DNA of 64,000 bases, from positions 186,001-250,000 of the forward strand of contig JHVO01000010.1 of the NCBI GenBank assembly GCA_000620185.1. Reading direction: 5' to 3'. Both the position numbers and the translations under genes were made by a program. Below the pieces are notes generated by a model. It worked only from the letters and a program-made list of their open reading frames with translations. It was not told the origin of the DNA and made no database searches. Source of the DNA: Geodermatophilaceae bacterium URHB0062. GTDB lineage: Bacteria; Actinomycetota; Actinomycetes; Mycobacteriales; Geodermatophilaceae. Position 1 is the first letter of the stretch, and each line of letters opens with the position of its first letter. Below are positions 62,466-64,000 of the stretch, piece by piece.

Positions 62466-62759
62466 TCAGGGCCGGGGCAGTGAGTTCCACCGTGGATCCC
62501 GGGCCGACGGCCGGCCGGCGGCGGGCGGCACGCTCGTCGTGACCGCCGGGGCGTCACGGCTGGCCTCCGTACGCCCGCGTGCCATCGACACGGCCCGGGG
62601 GGTCCGGCTCAGCAGTGGCGCGGTGTAGCGGCGTCGGCCGGGTGCGCCGCAGTTGGGGCACTCGGCCGTGCTCTCCGCCGTACCGATCGGCCGCTGGATC
62701 TCCCACGGACCGCACTGGGGGCACTCGTACAGGTAGCCCGCCAACTGACGCCCCCTCAT
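62466..62759 (-). CDS. FmdB-type zinc-ribbon protein
   Basis: The 97-residue protein has YLYECPQCGPWEIQRPIG and AECPNCGAPGRRRYTAPLL, the C-x2-C / C-x2-C ribbon of FmdB putative regulators, then a disordered basic/Pro-rich tail. FmdB genes accompany fmdA in formamidase loci. The start may be ATG 62759, or TTG 62744 (LAGYLYECPQC), which lies 6 bases after GGGGG and fits the family better. It precedes fmdA by 88 bases on the same strand. Confidence 0.82.
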   Translation of the reverse strand: MRGRQLAGYLYECPQCGPWEIQRPIGTAESTAECPNCGAPGRRRYTAPLLSRTPRAVSMARGRTEASRDAPAVTTSVPPAAGRPSARDPRWNSLPRP

Positions 62760-62860
62760 CCGAAATGACTCAGGGAAGTGGCGAAGATAACGATCCGGGC
62801 ACGCCCGAGGACCCCTTTCGCCCGCGATCGGGGCGCGTCAACGGGAAGCCTCGCGCGTCA

Positions 62861-62884
62861 TCACCCCCGGCCTCGGCCGGGTGA
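62861..62884. terminator. Hairpin downstream of hisF
   Basis: TCACCCCCGGCC and GGCCGGGTGA arms form a GC-rich stem around TC, 31 bases after the hisF stop. No T-run follows. It also marks the boundary between the accessory stretch and the his genes. Confidence 0.6.
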
Positions 62885-62914
62885 CGCAAGGTTCCGCCGA
62901 GCGGGGAGCCGGGG

Positions 62915-63688
62915 TCAGACCCGGACGGGGACGCCGGCTCGCGCCAGCTCCGCCTTGACGTCGCCGACGCGCAGCTGGCCGAAGTGGAAGACGCTCGCGG
63001 CGAGGACGGCGTCGGCGCCGGCCTCGACCGCCGGCGGGAAGTGCTCGACCGCGCCCGCTCCCCCGCTGGCGATCACGGGCACCCTGACCTCGCGGCGCAC
63101 GGCGCGGATGAGCTCGGTGTCGAAGCCGGCGCGGGTGCCGTCGGCGTCCATGGAGTTGAGCAGGATCTCGCCCGCGCCCAGCTGGGCGGCCTGCACGGCC
63201 CACTCGACGGCGTCCCGGCCGGTCCCCCGGCGCCCGCCGTGCGTGGTGATCTCGAAGCCGGAGTCGGTGACGGCGCCGTCCTGGCAGCGCCGTGCGTCGA
63301 TGGACAGCACCAGCACCTGGTTGCCGAAGCGGTCGGCGATCTCGGCGACCAGTTCGGGCCGCGCGACGGCGGCGGTGTTCACGCCGACCTTGTCCGCGCC
63401 TGCGCGCAGCAGCCGGTCGACGTCCTCGACGCTGCGCACCCCGCCACCGACGGTGAGCGGGATGAACACGCTCTCCGCCGTCCGGCTGACGATGTCGTAG
63501 GTGGTGGCGCGGTCGCCGGAGCTGGCGGTGATGTCGAGGAAGGTCAGCTCGTCGGCGCCCTCGGCGTCGTAGACGCGGGCCATCTCGACGGGATCGCCCG
63601 CGTCCCGCAGGTCGACGAAGTTGACGCCCTTGACCACGCGCCCGGCGTCGACGTCCAGGCACGGGATGACGCGGACGGCCAGAGTCAC
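62915..63688 (-). CDS. hisF: Imidazole glycerol phosphate synthase, cyclase subunit
   Basis: The 257-residue barrel has [19 protein letters not shown] with catalytic Asp11, [34 protein letters not shown] with catalytic Asp130 and [12 protein letters not shown] with the second phosphate loop. It closes the imidazole ring with HisH-derived ammonia. Its ATG overlaps the ridA stop by 4 bases. HisI, its usual neighbour, lies 13.7 kb away. Confidence 0.97.
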   Translation of the reverse strand: MTLAVRVIPCLDVDAGRVVKGVNFVDLRDAGDPVEMARVYDAEGADELTFLDITASSGDRATTYDIVSRTAESVFIPLTVGGGVRSVEDVDRLLRAGADKVGVNTAAVARPELVAEIADRFGNQVLVLSIDARRCQDGAVTDSGFEITTHGGRRGTGRDAVEWAVQAAQLGAGEILLNSMDADGTRAGFDTELIRAVRREVRVPVIASGGAGAVEHFPPAVEAGADAVLAASVFHFGQLRVGDVKAELARAGVPVRV

Positions 63689-64000
63689 GCCCCCGCCCCC
63701 CGCACGGCGTCGGCCTCGATCTCGACCAGCATGTCCGGGTCGATCAGCGCGACCACCTGGAGCATCGAGGTGGCCGGCCGGACGTCGCCGAAGAACTCCC
63801 CGTGGGCCCGGCCGATCTCCTCCCAGCGGGAGATGTCGGTGACGAAGATCCGGGTGCGGACGACGTCCGCGAGGGTGAAGCCCGCCCGCTCGAGCGCGTC
63901 GCGCACGATCTCCAGCGCTCGCCGGGTCTGCGCGCCGGCGTCCCCGCGGTGCACCACCGCACCGTCGACGAACGCGGTCGTCCCGCTGACCCAGGCGGCG
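63685..64000 (-). CDS. RidA-family protein (5' end outside window)
   Basis: The last 104 codons are visible, and the frame is open to the right edge. [13 protein letters not shown] is the strand that lines the RidA trimer site, then [32 protein letters not shown] with the conserved substrate-binding Arg, and [17 protein letters not shown] closes the fold. RidA proteins deaminate reactive enamines and imines. Coupled to hisF by a 4-base overlap; the PLP enzymes of amino-acid synthesis are a likely source of its substrates. Confidence 0.93.
   Translation of the reverse strand, partial: AAWVSGTTAFVDGAVVHRGDAGAQTRRALEIVRDALERAGFTLADVVRTRIFVTDISRWEEIGRAHGEFFGDVRPATSMLQVVALIDPDMLVEIEADAVRGAGA

Overview
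The window is 64 kb of very GC-rich actinobacterial chromosome. GC3-rich codons, GTG/TTG starts, leaderless promoters, a mannosyl-phosphoinositide pathway (pgsA, acyltransferase, pimA), a mycothiol-type DinB/MDMPI enzyme, an SsgA-like cell-division protein and an ANTAR regulator all point to a high-GC actinobacterium. I infer Geodermatophilaceae or a close relative from the overall gene order; the sequence alone cannot prove the genus.

Layout. (1) 1-10.8 kb: a secreted EEP-fold hydrolase (cut by the left edge), a DHFR-like protein and an MDMPI-like enzyme on the plus strand, then a minus-strand run thrS - HIT - pgsA - acyltransferase - pimA - LemA-like - pdxS - FAD oxidase. (2) 10.8-18.3 kb: a mixed zone with MOSC and HNH proteins, an Asp/Tyr-repeat membrane protein, four tRNAs (Val-CAC on minus; Gly, Cys and Val-GAC on plus), an SsgA-like gene, an esterase, coaE and a second DHFR-like protein. 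(3) 18.4-30.6 kb: rpsA, a methyltransferase, polA, a thioesterase, the livKHMGF branched-chain amino-acid importer and the pdtaR-type regulator. (4) 30.7-49.2 kb: a tRNA with anticodon CAA, a PLP decarboxylase, tesB, pyk, gltBD, lgt, trpA, trpB, trpC, a Trp-associated membrane protein, trpE and hisI. In M. tuberculosis the equivalents of blocks 3 and 4 form one long conserved region. (5) 49.2-62.9 kb: an accessory stretch between hisI and hisF. It carries a KSTD-like flavoprotein, a heterodimeric ABC exporter with one degenerate ATP site, a TIGR03085 protein, a MetX-like hydrolase, and a compact amide/fluoride locus (AmiS/UreI channel, crcB, DUF190, crcB, small zinc ribbons, formamidase). (6) 62.9-64 kb: hisF and the 3' part of a ridA gene cut by the right edge.

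Functionally, the housekeeping genes serve tRNA charging, translation, DNA repair, CoA, PLP, glutamate, tryptophan and histidine synthesis, glycolysis and lipoprotein maturation. Many neighbours share 4-base ATGA/GTGA overlaps, so translational coupling is the rule. Several convergent pairs end in strong shared hairpins. The most distinctive items are the four-gene overlapping amide-channel/fluoride-channel operon beside formamidase, the asymmetric ABC exporter with a palindrome over its promoter, an 86-bp tandem repeat between pyk and gltD with a diverged relative 4 kb away, and a pair of near-identical inverted tRNA-Val genes 1.5 kb apart. No CRISPR array, prophage, insertion sequence or biosynthetic megasynthase is present.
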